Counted from the stretch's first letter, positions 37,017 to 52,000 are shown. The stretch: DNA of 64,000 bases from Nematostella vectensis (GCF_932526225.1 NC_064042.1:6439540-6503539), one strand, 5' to 3'. Made by a program: numbers and translations. Notes: a model not told the origin generated them from the letters alone.

Positions 37017-40000
37017 ACAACAGACAAAGGAACACTTTCGATTCTCAATAGACGTGCTATTATTTGTAGACAAAACTCAGTCTGGTATGTAGCCAAATCC
37101 GACATTAAATCCCCCTTGAAATACTGCAAAGGCGCGGTCAGATTTTTATTAGAGAACTCTCCCCCCCCCCCCCCCCCCCCGGAAATATAAGGTCCACTTT
37201 TCTCACCCCACCAAGAAAAATTCTCGGTATGGGTCTGTTGCATTGGCCCCTCCAAATGTATCAAGCAAGCACTCATTTCATAATATTAAATATGCAGTAT
37301 GAAAGTTAACAAATACTAAACCTTGGTAAGAAAAAGGCTGTCAAACTTTAGGTGTCTTAGTTGAGTCTAATGGTCAACTCTTATTTTCCCTCTTATTTAA
37401 CTCTACTATCTATATTTTGTTTATTATCAAAGTAGCATTCTAACAAACTTTGACCTTGTGAATAATATATCAAGGATGTAACAGTATTCCAAAGAATTTG
37501 ATGCCATACTGTAGTTTTCACGTACTGCAACTAATTATTCAGAAGAATGTGTTGAAATTAAACTCCACAAATATACCTCCTGACATGCATTACATATTGG
37601 TGCACCCACCCTTTGGCCTTTTTTTTTAGAAACTTTGGATCCACCCATACAGGCTACTAAAAAATGAATGCAATGGAGGCAAATCCTAAATTACTGAAAG
37701 TTTTTAATTACAAACCAAACCATGTTCATTGATCTATGTTGGAGGCAGAGAGAAATAAATATACAAATAAACAAAAAGTCAATGAGGAGCGAAGAAAAGG
37801 GGGAAATGTGACTCTATTTGAAAAAAATGTTACTCTATTCTAAAACATTTATAACATTAATGCAATAATAAATTGACTAAGCACTTTCCTAGTATTTTTC
37901 CCTTTCCCTTTTACCTTTAGGATTGATATAAAACTATTTTCTTTACAAATTTATTAATGAAAAAGCACAAGTTTCTTGTTATCTAGTTTATATAATTTAA
38001 GTACTGTATTAAAGTTACATTCTGACCAGGTTTGCCCTTGCAAAGAAACAAATAATGAATGAAACAGCATTCCAAAGATATAATGATACAGTTATACATT
38101 TCACGTGCCATATGGAAGTTTTGTCCATCACATACTGGTAAACTCCATCACCAAGGATATTACAGTCATGTATTACATCTTCGTTTGGTGCACCCACCCT
38201 TTAGCATGGTGGCCTGCTGTTTTATAGAAACCCTGGATCCACACATGCTAATGCTACTCCAAAATTAAATGCAATGGAGAAGAACAAATTTACTTGGGAA
38301 GCAAATTCTAAAAAAAAATCCTTGATATTAATGAAAGTAGTGCTAAATGAAAATGTCTTATTTCAAACATAACCTATTTAAATTTATTTAGGGTGCAGAG
38401 GGGAAACAGCAAATAATATCAATTGCATACAAAAATAGTCAGCAGAGAGAAAAAAAAGGAAGAAATGAGATTATATCTTTGACAAAAAAAATTAACAATA
38501 ATGCAACAACACTCTCCTAACATTTCCCCTTTCATCATTATCTTTAGGTTGATAGATAAATGTTTTCTTTACAGATTTATCATTGAGAGCAAGTATTTTG
38601 CTCTAAAAAACCTATTACACTTATACTGTTGTATAAAAGTAAGAAATCCCCTACTATAATATCTTAATATTTGCCTAATTTTATGCCTTCTAGCCTTTAG
38701 AATCAATCATGGCCCTTTCCCTATTACCTTTAGGATTTATATAAAACTGTTTTCTTTGCAAATTTATTAATGAAAAAGCACAATTTTGTTGTTATCTTTA
38801 TATAATTTGAGTACTTTGATCTAATAAAAACCTCTTCCCTTTATGGAACTTGTATCAGTGCTACATTCTGTCCAGCTTTGCCCTTGCAAAAAACAAATAA
38901 TGAATGAAACTGCATTCCAAAGATATAATGATACAGTTATACATTTCAGGTGCCATATGGAATTTTTGTCGATCACATACTGGTAATACTCCATCACCAA
39001 GGATATTACAGTGAGTCATGCATTACATATTCGTTTGGTGCACCAACCCTTTAGCATGGTGGCCTGCTGTTTTATAGAAACCCTGGATCCACACATGCTA
39101 ATGCTACTCCAAAATTAAATGCAATGGAGAAGAACAAATTTAATGGGGAAGCAAATTCTAAAAAAAATTCCTTGATATTAATGAAAGTAGTGCTAAATGA
39201 AAATGTATTATTTCAAACATAACCTATTTAAATTTATTTAGGGTGCAGAGGGGAAACAGCAAATAATATCAATTGCATACAAAAATAGTCAGCAGAGAGA
39301 AAAAAAAGGAAGAAATGAGATTATATCTTTGATAAAAAAAATTAACAATAATGCAACAACACTCTCCTAACATTTCCCCTTTCATCATTATCTTTAGGTT
39401 GATAGATAAATGTTTTCTTTACAGATTTATCATTGAGAGCAAGTATCTTGCTCTAAAAAACCTATTACACTTATACTGTTGTATAAAAGTAAGAAATCCC
39501 CTACTATATTATCTTAATATTTGCCTATTATTATGCCTTCCAGCCTTTAGAATCAATCATGGCCCTCAGGTAGTCATTGGTTGGTTTTACCTAAATAAAA
39601 GTGAAAACAATTAATTATTTTTTCTTTCAAAACAATATTTTCATCATGCCATTTATAACCTTACTAATTTTCCACAACTATTTGAATAAAAATAAATAAA
39701 CACATTAGAAAGTATGCAAGATGCAGACAATATAAAAGCATGAAAAGAATATAGGTAATAAGGGTTGCATTTAGTATTTTTTATTTTCGAAAAGAAAATT
39801 CTTCTGTAATTGTAAAATTATTGTTGTTTTGATAATGTTGAAAAAATTTTGCTGTATCTTTGAAAAGACTAAATACACAGAATATAAAGACAAGAAAGGT
39901 CTTCTTTAACAATATATGACAGGATGATATTTGTCAGCCTTTATAAAATATCTCAACACAGTCAATAAAGTATTGAGAGAACGAAGAATATCAAAGGATG

Positions 40001-43000
40001 TGTTATGCTCAACATGTTTGATCACGACCACGAATTCTCAAAGCAAACTCTAGAAACAAATGTATAAATCCAACAAGCTAAGTGGCATTGATACAGTAAC
40101 TAGACTACTACGTATTTCTGTCGTTAAATTCTTATAGCTGAAAACAAACATCAAGGCCCTTTCTTCTCAGGATCTCCTTACATAAATATAGAAGTGAATG
40201 AATATACAATGGTAGTGTAGATCCTCCATAGTCCTCCTCTAAAGACCTTTTTTTAGCTGTTGCGACGGGCGGGATTCACGAACACTCGGGTAGATTTTAC
40301 TATCGACTCGTACTTCAGACAAAACTGTTCCTAAAAGACTTCAGTCCATTTGAATCCGCATACTTTCTCATTAAATACTGCCTTTGTTTCTGTGAACATA
40401 CGAGTTTTGAACTAAAACTCAAAAGCGTAAGACCGAGAGGGGCCTGAGAGTTGCGTGGCTGGATTACTGGCTGGCTGGCTGATTTGTGACACCACAGGGT
40501 AACCGCGCCATGACCACAAAACCAAGTCGCATAGCTTACCATATTTCTATACCTATGGAGCTCCGCGCGCGGTCTGCGTCCGCGCTGGCTTCGCTAATAT
40601 TTCGCCAAATTTACTTCCACGCAAAATTGTTCTCCCACAGCATGCATTAGGAGCCGCGTAACAGTCATATTGCATCAAAACTTGTGTTTTGTTTGGTCAA
40701 CATGCGACATAAAATTAAACATTATTTACAAGCTTTACAACGAGGGTAACAAAATGATGATTTCATTGTTATTTTTACAGATCCTCCTACGGTAACCATT
40801 TCTAATGCAAAATTGTCTGCAGTGACCGGTTCTACTGCAGTGCTGACAGCTAACTTCAGCGTGCCGTCTGAAGTGTCTCACGAAAAGAAATGGAGTAAGA
40901 TCACAATCTTTCCATTTTCTTATTCTTCTATTACTTGTGTCCCCTCCCATTAAATTTTACAAACAAAGAATTAGCTTAATTTCATTTATCGTTACGGACT
41001 TCGGGAACGTTCCGACGTTGCTCCATCTTACAAGCAAAGAATAAGCTTAATTTGCCCCCTACGGTCTTCGGGAAAGTTCCCGAGGGTTCCCGACGTAGCT
41101 CCATCTTACAAACGAAGAATTAGCATAATTTGATTTATTCCTACGGACTTCGGGAACGTTCCCGACGTAGCTCCATCTTACAAACAAAGAATTAGCTTAA
41201 TTTCATTTATTCCTACTGACTTCGGGAACGATCCCGACGTAGCTCCATCTGCTCTCTTGATTAGAAACCATGTCTCTAGCTCATCTATGCTTAATTTGAA
41301 CTTTAAAATCGAGTCGCATAAACGTGTTTTTCTTGCCGTTGCCGTTAATTATGTTCCCTATTTTTACTCATCGCCTAAAACAAACATCAAGTAACATGTC
41401 ATCCACGTCTCCATGGGCGGGGGGAATAAACTTTCGTAATTTGTGTTTGCTTTCCTCGCAGACTCGGTTTCGAGTCGCATGACCAAAATATTAACTGTTT
41501 AATTTTTTTTAATATGGCCTAAACTGCTGCTATATACATGCTGCTCTGTGTCTATTTTTTCTTCAAATGCCTAATGGTTCCCCCCCCCCCCCCCCCCCCC
41601 GACCCTTCCACTACTAAGCAAATCCTTGCCACCCGCCTAACATTTTTGTATCAACGTTAATCAGCCTTCCAAGTTCAAGGCTCCTCCTCCAGTCGCGAGG
41701 TCGGCCAAGGTGACAGCCTGAACCTGCCAAATGTGCGATCAAACCAGACAGGGAACTACACCATCACCGTCAGCAATCAGTACGGAGGCCGAGCTAGTGC
41801 TACTGTCGAGCTCCAAGTCAATTGTGAGTTTACTGTCAAGTGATAAGCCATTGGGGCTTCTCTGTCCGCCGCCCTTTCATCAACCTGGCAAAGTTAAAGC
41901 CTCATTGTCACCAGTTTACTTCCGGTCGGTTACGTAACAATATCCGAAGATTTTTAACGAAAAACGCGAAAAGTATTTCAAATATTGAAAGCAGTGTGTC
42001 TATTGGAAGTTTCTTTGAGGATGTGATTGATAAATTAGTGCGGATGGCCTGTCTCGGATTTTAATAGATTCTTTTGTCTTTTAACGGTTGAGGTTTCCGT
42101 CGGACATCCGGAAGTAAACTGGTGACAATGCGGCTGTTTGCTGTTTGTTTATATCATTCATTTTTCTACTTTTTGCTGTGCAAGGTGAACTTGCGGGGAT
42201 CCAAAGATTTGAATAGACTCGATTCCATTTGTAGCCCCACCAAATTTGTCTTAAATCACCATTCTTCTTCACAACTCTCTCCACAGCCCTACCAACAACG
42301 ACACTGACAGCTTCCAAAGCAAGCGCATGCGTAAATGCAACTGTTACGCTGACCTGCTCCGCCACAGGCTACCCCGCGGCCTCCGAGTTTGTCTTGTATC
42401 TCGGCAGCCATGAGCTGGAACAAAACAGTAACGGGTCTTTTTCTGTTATTCTCAAAACTCCTGGATCAGCCGAGTACAAATGTAGCGCCAAAAACGAATA
42501 CGGTGCCAGCGTTAATGCAAGCGTGACCATCACAGCTAAAGGTAAGGACTCACTTTCCAGATTAGCCGTAGCAGGCCACGTAAGATTGGGGGGGGGGGGG
42601 GGGGGGGCGCAATACAGAAACATTAAGAAAATATTGTGGGGACAGCCACGCCCCTTCTGGTCATTTCCTTATAATTGGGGGGGGAGGGACATATGCCCCA
42701 AGTGCCCCACCCCTTGCTAAGCCCTGAGATAAATAAAAGTCTTACAGCCTACAGCGCGATAGCAAGGATTTGTCAGGTGTTAATTTGTAAGCAGTCGTCT
42801 CGTATTATTTAGTGACTCTTGGCTCCTTTTTGAGCTAAGAAAGATTGAATGTTAACACCCTAGTTGAAATATTTGACGGTAGTAAGAAAACGCCGATCTT
42901 CTAAAAAAGCTTCATGAAATGGAACCGGTCTTTTTTCCGGTATTCGTGTTGCGTGGAACTGTTTCGCATTATTCGATCAATTCGCGGGTGCGGCGTTTAT

Positions 43001-46000
43001 TAGAAAGTAGCGCTTGACTAATGCATTCACATTGTATTCTTAAAAAAAACACAAGCATATTTTTTCAGTAGTCGAGGTATCGAACAAAAATGTTTGAAAA
43101 ATTAGAAAGCAGTAGATAATGGGTGAATATACTAGTAGTAAGATAAGTCTCTATATCGGGTGGATCCCAGTCCCCCGGCCGCGCGGTCGTGGCGCGTTGG
43201 GAATGGCGCGCTGTGATTGGTCCGAATATATCGGGCGGAAGTGACGTCACGGGTGGACTTTGGACTTGGGTCTTTGGACTTTGGAATGGGGAGGGGTGGG
43301 TTGAGATTGGTGGAAATATATCGGGCGGAAGTGACGTTATAGGTGTGGGGGTATTATTATGGGATACCCTAAAAAAGAATATATAAGATGGAAATTTTGA
43401 AGCGAAGAACATTGCTGCTTTGTTTGTTGTTGATGAAGTATTTTTGTAACGTAGATGTCAAAAAAGTAGGGTCTGCCTTAAAGTGCGGTACTCCTGTGGA
43501 TTTCTCAAAAGGTCAGATTAGGTGTATGGCTATTATTTCAATCAAGACGAGGCTGAGGCAGTGAGAGAGGCTGTCGAGGAGGGAGTTTACGTCACCGATT
43601 TTCCAGTGTGTGAACATAACCTCATTTGCCGTGTCGGGGTGAGCCGCGGTCAGTTTTCCAACGGTCGTGTGTACTTTGCGTCTGACGTGAGACCTCCAAA
43701 CAAGAAATGCGACCGGTTTGTGTGGGCGGAGCCTCCTAAGGAAGCAAAGAAGACGAAGGCAGTGCCACATGGACACCACCCTCCAAGAAGAAGAAGGTCA
43801 AGGGCAAAGGCAAGAAGCTCCCTACAACTTGCCTAAATGTAAGCGTCCCCGTTCCCCCCTCCAAAAGAAGAAGAAGTTGGTCTTTGGAGCGATGGGGGAG
43901 TGGACTTGCGTAGTACCCCGTGACCAAGATCGAGCAGTCTTTGGAGTGATGGGAGAGTATCCTTGCATATTACCCTGTTACCCTATAAGGCCATAGATTC
44001 CCTGAAGGGCTGTATGGAGTTGGTATGGGAGGGTCTGCGAAACCTGAGTGATAGACTTGGGCTTGCTGTGCAAGGGCATTGGAAATCTTACATTCAAGAT
44101 TTGTTAGACTGTCTAACCCCCATGGATATTTTAAAGATGCTCCAAAAGGGGGAGTTGCCTGGCTTGTTGCGGGGAAGAGAGGAAGAAGTTTGGGATCTGC
44201 AGAGAGATTGCGCGTCAAATTGTAGACCCTCTACCCGTCACACCTCTTTCTTAGAGAAAAGAGACATTTGTTTGGTTATAAACGTTTTATTAACTATTTG
44301 TATTTTTACAAAATGTTTTAAATAAAATAAAATGTTCTTTAAAAAAGTGTCCCTTTATCTTCTTTGCCTAGTACTTGAGTCTATGGTTCCTGTGTCCCTG
44401 TGTGGCGGTGCCACCATCCAGTCCTCTATACCCCACCCGTCTCGTTTTGGTAGCTCCTGAGACCATATCCTCTTCGGTGATGGTTATGGTAATTTTTTTC
44501 ATCTTGGGTCTTGGTGGCGGGAAAATTTCTCCACGAAAGAATGGACAGGTAGCATGTCTACCCTCATAACATTGGTTTCAATCCATTTAGTGAGGCAATG
44601 GGAGTGCAGAGATTGCTTGCAGCAGGACACTGTTTCCATTGGTTCTCCCTCATTTTCTTGGCAGATGATGCACTCATTTGGTTCCATTATTAATTATTAT
44701 TTTGGATTTTATTATTTTGACTTTTTTTATTGTTTTGACGTTTTTGAGTCTGTCTATGAAGTGATCCCGGCTCGTCGTCGTCTTTTATAGACCTTCAAGT
44801 AGGTCACGTGTACCGATGAGATCATCGGGAACGCTTCTGATTGGTTAAGGGATGTATTGACCTATCAGAGGCTTGGAAAACGGAAGACGTCATACCGATA
44901 ATGTCATGGGTTATTTTTATACCCACCCCTCCCCCTCTCTTTATGCTTTTTGTTATTATGAGTTAAAAGTGTTTTTTTTTTTTAAATAAAAAATAATGGT
45001 CACGGTAACCCTGTGTATCAGAAAACGTCATACCGATGATGTCGTGGCATTTAATTTACCCACCCCTCCCCTCTCTTTTTGCTTTTTTGGCATAAATGTT
45101 ATTATAAACAGTATAGAGTGTTTTTAAAACTAAAAATAATGGTCACGGGAACCCTGTGTATCGATGAGATCATCGGGTACGCTACTGATTGGGTTAAGTA
45201 TTTTTATTTGTCCAATTAGAGGGTAGAAAACGGTTGAAAATGGACAATGATTGTTTTTTTTTTTTAGAAAAAAGTATTTTTAGCTTACTAGAATTCAAGC
45301 TTTTTGATTGTATAAGAGTTCTATAAAAGAGGTGGCATTTTCACTCGCATTTCAGTTGGTTCTTGGCGAATTTCGCCATGGATTATGATGATGGTTATGA
45401 TGAGTGGCTTACCCAATTGTTAGAAGTGTTACCTGATCCCGAAGAAGGCAAAGAAGAAGAGAGTGAACGACTTCCTCCTGATTTTTTTCACGATGATCTC
45501 GCTGAGTCGGACTTACCTCAATTTAGCTCCTTTGACGAATTGTTTGACTGCTATTGCACCCCAGAGGGGGAGGGTGAGGAGGTTTCGTTCGAAGATCCTT
45601 TTTTGAACGAACCTGGTCCTTCCGGGTTGCAACAACAACAACAAGAAGGTCGTGGAGAGAAACTCTCTCATGATAGTGATGAGAAGGAGGAGAAGGACGA
45701 TGTTACGTATGATTTACGTAAAGTGACTACTCGACATTATACCAAAATGCGTACTGACTGTACCGATTACGAACTGTCGGTCGATCTACCTACTCGTGGT
45801 ACTATCAAGGAAGCTTTGGAGGATGTGGAGCGGGTGTTAGACCGGGTCCTCGACGATACGCTACGCGGGGTGCAAAAGCACGATTACGCTCGCCTTACTC
45901 TCGATGCCCCTGCTCTCAAGAACCTCATAGCTTTACCGTTTATGCGCCGTCATCAACTTACCCCTCAGCGCATTATGGGGGTCGTTGAGACCGAGGTGCA

Positions 46001-49000
46001 ATCGAACGAGCAGTTTGTGTTGCAAGGTAATTTCCATCTCCATGTGGTACGTACGCACATGCCTTATGGGACTGGGAAACGGTCAGGGTCTAAGAAGAAT
46101 TCCTCTAACCTGGATACGGGAGATTTAGAGACATGGCTTGGGGGGGGGGGGGGGGGGAAGGAGCATCACTCGTGTTAGGAATCACGACGAACTGTGCGCG
46201 GCGCGAGCACTCGTGATCGGAATGGCTCATCTCACTGAGGATCCTGACTATGTCAAGTTGTACAGCCCAAAAGATGGGGGTGCTAGACTTCCCTTGCAGA
46301 CGGAGCGCGCTCGAGCATTGCACCGCGATGCGGGAGTCCCTGAGGGTCCGTGTGGTCTTCCCGAGATCCAGCAATTTAAGCGCTATCTGGGTGAACGTGG
46401 CCCCGAGCTTAACGTAGTGTCGAGGGAACACGCGAACATGGTGATCTATTCCGGAAACTTCCCTGCTCCCGAGTACCGGCTCTACCTCTACTACGCCAAG
46501 GGCCATTTCGATTATATCAATAGCATGCCGGGGATGTTTGGTCGCTGTTATTATTGCACGAGCTGTCAAAAGGGGTACGATCGAAGAAATCACAAGTGTA
46601 ACAACCTGTGCTATGGGTGCGGTGAGCAAGGGTGTTCACCCTTAGTACCACCCGCCGAACAAGACCATCGTTGGGAGTGGCAGTATTGCGACGAGTGTCA
46701 CCGGTACTTTCGCACGCAGACGTGTTTGGAGAACCACCGACGTGTCAAACCTCGAGGAGCCAAGAAGCGTGGTGGTGGTGGTGAACCTCAGGACTCTTGG
46801 TCGTATTGCCCAAGGTACCACAAGTGCGAGACGTGTGGTAAACGCGTCGATATGAAAAATCGAAAGGAAGGTGATCATGTGTGTGGAGAGTACAAGTTCT
46901 CCGTGTGCAAGGAAGTGGTTCCCCCCAATCATTTGTGTTACGTGACGGTGGGTGACGATGCTTTCCCGAAAAAGAAGAACAACGCTGACGATGACGACGA
47001 TGACGATTCGATGCGCTTGATCATCTTTGATTTTGATGCCATGCCTCTGGAAGCCAAGCATACTGTTAATTTTGTCGGGGTGCAAAAACTGTGTGAGACC
47101 TGCAAGGGGTGGTCTATGGATCGCCTGGAGTGCGAGACGTGTGGACTTCGCAAACGCAGTTTTACCACGGTACAAGCGTTTTGCGACTGGCTGTTCGATT
47201 AGAGTAATGCTGACTACACGTGTTTGGCACACAATTTCAAAGGTTACGGTTCCTATTTCATCCTCGAATACCTTTTTACGAATGGCTTTAAACTCGAAGT
47301 GATTTTCAACGAAGGAAAGGTGATGTACCTGAACATCAAGTCGTTGCGGATCGACATGAAGTGCACCCTGAACTTTCTGCAGATGCCTTTGAGCAAGCTC
47401 CAAAAAGCTTTTGGGTTTGATCACGTGACCCAAAAGCGAACGTTTCCTTGTTTTTTCAACACCCCCGAGCACCAAGACTACGTGGGGCCCATGCCCGACT
47501 TGAGTTATTATGACCTTCAAGGGATGAAAGAAGACGATGCCTGCGCCCTACGTGCCTGGCACCAAGCCAAAGCGGCTCGTGGCGCCGTGTTTAACTTGCA
47601 AGAGGATCTCGCTTCGTACTGTCATCTGGACGTTGAGGTGCTCAAGAGAGCGGTACTCGCTTTCGACAAGCTCATCATGGCCGCTGCAGGTCTTCACCCG
47701 TTCCAGGTGGCCATCACCATTGCCTCGTTGTCCAGCCATATCCGCGCACCAAGTTTCTGGAGGAAAAGACTATTGGACTGATACCCACGCGCGGGTACTG
47801 TGGCCACGACGTGCCAGCTCTGAAAGCGTTGCAGTGGTTGAAGTACGTTGAACATCGCGAGGGAGAAGGGGTGTTTATTCAGCACGCCGGGAACCGTAGC
47901 GAAGTGCGTTTGGCAGGTCGGATCAAGGTGGACGGGTACGCCGAGTCTACCAACACGGTGTACCAGTACCACGGGTGTTTCTACTACGGTTGCACCACGT
48001 GTTTCCAGCCTCACACCGTCAACCCTTTGACGAACACCACGATGCAAGAGCTTCGCGAGCACACGCGCGCGGTGGAGTTGCGTCTCAAAGCTCAGGGCTA
48101 CAACTACGAGGAGGTGTGGGAGTGCCAGTTTGACGCACAACTGAACCGACGCCGACAAGATGCAGTACGTCGACGATTACGAACGCCACCAAGGCGTCCG
48201 TATGGATCCTAGCAAGATCGAGAAAAACCCAGGCCTCCTCTCCGTGGCAACGATGGGCCTGAATTGTATGTGGGGAAAGTTTGGTGAGCAGCCCAACCCC
48301 CAACGTACCGAGTACGTGGACGACCCCAAAACCTACTTTGCTCTGCTGAAAAACGACAGTATCGAGGTGAATGATGTGCTCATCGTGAACGACAACCTCA
48401 TCCAAGTTCACTAAAGGCTGGGGGAAAAGTTTCAAGAGTTGAAACCCCACACCAACGTGGTGATTGCCGCCTTCACCACAGCGTACGCACGCCTCAAGTT
48501 GTTGTTGCGCATCATTTTCTTACATCGCCCTGGAGAGTGGAAACCACCCCTCGGGGATTACCTAGGAGACCTGACGTGCGAGTTGGTGCCAGGGGACTTT
48601 ATCGATCGTTATTCGTCCACGGGGCCCAAGAGTTACGGGTACACCACGCAACAGGGCCATTCCACGTGTAAAGTGAAGGGACTTCACATCAACCTTCGCA
48701 CGGCTGATATCGTGAACCTGACAAACATGTTGGAACTCTTGCGCGTTGAACTCTCCCTTACTCTCCCTTAAACCATTCCGCGCAATGTGCACGACAGAAC
48801 TCTACACACGGTGCCGGCGCACAAGACATTTCGTGTCGTGTACAACAAACGCGTGCGACGGGGCATGCGCACTTACCTTTATGGTTATTTTAAGTTGTAA
48901 AAATTAAAGAGAGATATAGATTAATATAAAGCCTTCTTTTCTGTGGTAGTAGGTTGTTTTTTTTTGTATATAAATAAGGTGAGGGGCGGTAGGGACGGAA

Positions 49001-52000
49001 TCACTTGTAGCATGGGTTGCTTTGGTGCGGATCCTCTTCAACCGCGTTTCGATTGTCGTACGGTGTGGGAACGTTTACGGTGTCTTTTTGCGTGTTGCGG
49101 GGGACGAATCGAAATTCCTTCATCGCAACTCGATGGCGCCCCAGCCCCACCCCCTCCCACGCCCACCATCATCCGTGCGCGAAAAAAAGGAGAGTATGAA
49201 GAAGAAGACGACGATGATTCAGAAAACGATCGATCGTCTTCTTCGCCCAATTTATCATCCGGCACCCTTGGGGGAGGTGGACAAATTAGTCCGAGCGGTA
49301 CGTTCCAAAGGAGTGCGTCGTGCCCAAATGAATTCGTGGCTTCGGAGTCAGCCCACCTACACGTTCCATAAACCGTACCGTCGTCGCTACCCACGCCAAC
49401 GGGTGGTGGTGAATGGTATGGACGAACAATGGCAAGCGGATCTGGGTGACATGCAAGCGTTACGCTCGTACAATGACGGGTACAACTACTTACTCAACGT
49501 CATTGACGTGTTGAGCAAGTACGCTTGGGTGGTCCCTCTCAAGGACAAGACGGGCAAACGGCTCGTCGAGGCGTTTGAGTTGATTTTTGAGGGTGGGCGC
49601 CCGCCAGAAAAACTTCAAACGGACGATGGCACCGAGTTCAAGAATCGAATCTTCCAGGCGTTTCTCAAATCCAAAGGGAATTGAAAGCTTCTGGGGTCGA
49701 ACGATTCTATCGCACTCTCAAGACCTGGATGTGGCGTTGGTTTACGCACAAGGAGACACGCCGTTACATGGACATGTTACCGCAATTGGTGCACAATTAC
49801 AATCACTCGTACCATCGTAGCATCCGACGTGCTCCTGCGGACGTGGTCACGTACGACGATGCTCAGGAGGTGTGGGCTATCTTGTACGGTAAGAAAAGAC
49901 CGGGAGACCCAAAGAAGAAGAAGAGAGCTCCACCCAAATTTAACGTGGGGGATAGGGTGCGGATCAGTAAAGTCAAACACGTCTTTGCCAAAGGGTACAT
50001 TCCCAATTGGACCGAAGAAGTGGCCTGCACCCAGTTGTTTCGTGCACCATGACATACCAACATCATTTCCACGTGACGTTACCCAGCAATGCCATTCAAG
50101 GCGCCTTACCCGGCAATACCATTAACGATTTTTCCATAGGCACGCCAAAGACACTGGATTTGCGCGAGGGGCAGTGGGGAGTGGCCTTGGTGTCGTTGAT
50201 TTACCCTCACACGTGGACAAAGTTCCTACCACGAGATCATGATATCTGGATCTACCATGAAGTGCCCGAAGCCAGTTGGCTCCAGGCTAACAAAGATAAC
50301 CCCAACGCACGCGTCTCCGTCGAAAAAATTGGTGACAAATGGACGCATATCAAACTGGACGGCTTCAAAGTCCCGAAATGGCACGAAGTTGCCTTCAATC
50401 TCAAGACGGTTATCGATCAATTCAACAAGGATCGAGCAACCGTGATACAGCAACTCGGACGAGGGGTAAAGGATGTGGACATAACGATAAACACTACATC
50501 GAAAAAGATCACCATCAAGATCGGGAAGGACGTTCAACTCCTTTTACGTCCGCGAGTAGCCAAGGCTTTAGGATTCAAGCAATGGATTTCGGGGGAATGG
50601 ACCATGCAACTGCACCCTGATGATAATATTCTTCCACCTGACTATCAGTTTGGCCAAGTTGAAATACATAAGGCTCTGAAGAATTGGGTACCCTTGAGCT
50701 ACGACGACCTGAGCCAATTCCCAGGCTCCGAGGATTTCAACCCACTACTAGTTCGTCCCTTTGCCTCCAAGGAGACTGAGATGGCCATCGAAGAACTACA
50801 CCCCTTCCAAGACATGTACGTGTACTCGAACATGTCCGAGGGCAATCTCGTCATGGAAAGCGAGTATAATAATCTCCTACGAGTGCTATCGCCTGAAGGA
50901 AACTATGGTGAAGCTGTGGAGCGAAATTTTATCAATCCTTTTTATTTCCCGATACGCACTCAGATGGTTAACATGATTCACTTCTATATAACCGACGATG
51001 AAGGAGAACCCATCTCATTTCAGTCTGGTGCCGTGGTGGGGACATTACACTATCGACGCGTTCGATTCGCCTGACGATGACTGCCCCACGAGAGTATATT
51101 CTCACCTTATCTAGCTCAGACAGAGAAAAAGCAGCTTCTAGTAATGAGATTGGTGATTTCGTCGTACGTCCACCCCAAAGGATAGATTTACGCTACGGAA
51201 ATTGGGAAGTGGGACTTTCCTCGATCATCTACCAACCAATCTATGATATCTTTACGCCAGACGAACACGATATCTGGATCATGTGCAAACATCTAGACCA
51301 CCAAATCTCGCCCTCTATGACAAGTCCTTCAGCACCCGCACCCTACTTTCAATGGCATCGGCTTACCATACCACCTTCGACGATGAACGATTGGGCTCAA
51401 TTGTCCAAAAACGTCCAACTAACTTCAACGACTTTAACGCTATTCAAAGTGGGAAGAGGCAATCGAATGTTAATGCGCAAAAGATTGGGAGCAGGGCTTG
51501 GATATAGCAACGAAATACTCTCCGATCCGGGACCCTTCTACCCCACACTGCTGGAAAATATCGTGATTCGAGGCATCCTACTCCCGGATTACCCCATCAC
51601 TGAAAGAGAAACCTACAAAGCTCAACCACCGAATCCACCGGAGATCCCTGCAAGACCGCTGCCCCATTGGATTGTATTTGATTGCTCTTTTACTCAATGG
51701 CCAGACAATACTGTCACTCGCATGTTCCTCTCCAGTAGTCACCCTAAACCCTTCATTTTCCGCCCACTCTTCCAAAACATGTACGTGTACTCGAACATCA
51801 CCGAAGACAACTTTATCTTAGGGAGTAACGCCCGCAATGTGTTGCGCGTGATGGTGGCCCGAGGTGAACCTGGAGGAAGAGCTGTAGAACGGAATTTTGA
51901 ACGTCCGTTCTATTTCCCTGTACTCCTACGGCTCATCGAGCAAATTCACATCTATATAAAGAAGGATACAGGCAGAACAGTGCCATTTTCATCGGGAAGC

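Noticed and set aside
46140-46157. Programmed frameshift at the G run in the polymerase
   Set aside because: Similar G/C runs occur throughout non-coding parts of the window and the gene has many other lesions, so run expansion is the simpler cause.
46642-47520. 292-codon reverse-strand frame
   Set aside because: It lies antisense to polymerase domains with clear Cys and exonuclease motifs on the plus strand; a codon-composition shadow.
49038-49394. 118-codon reverse frame near the integrase start
   Set aside because: Antisense shadow of the acidic N-terminal region upstream of the integrase core.
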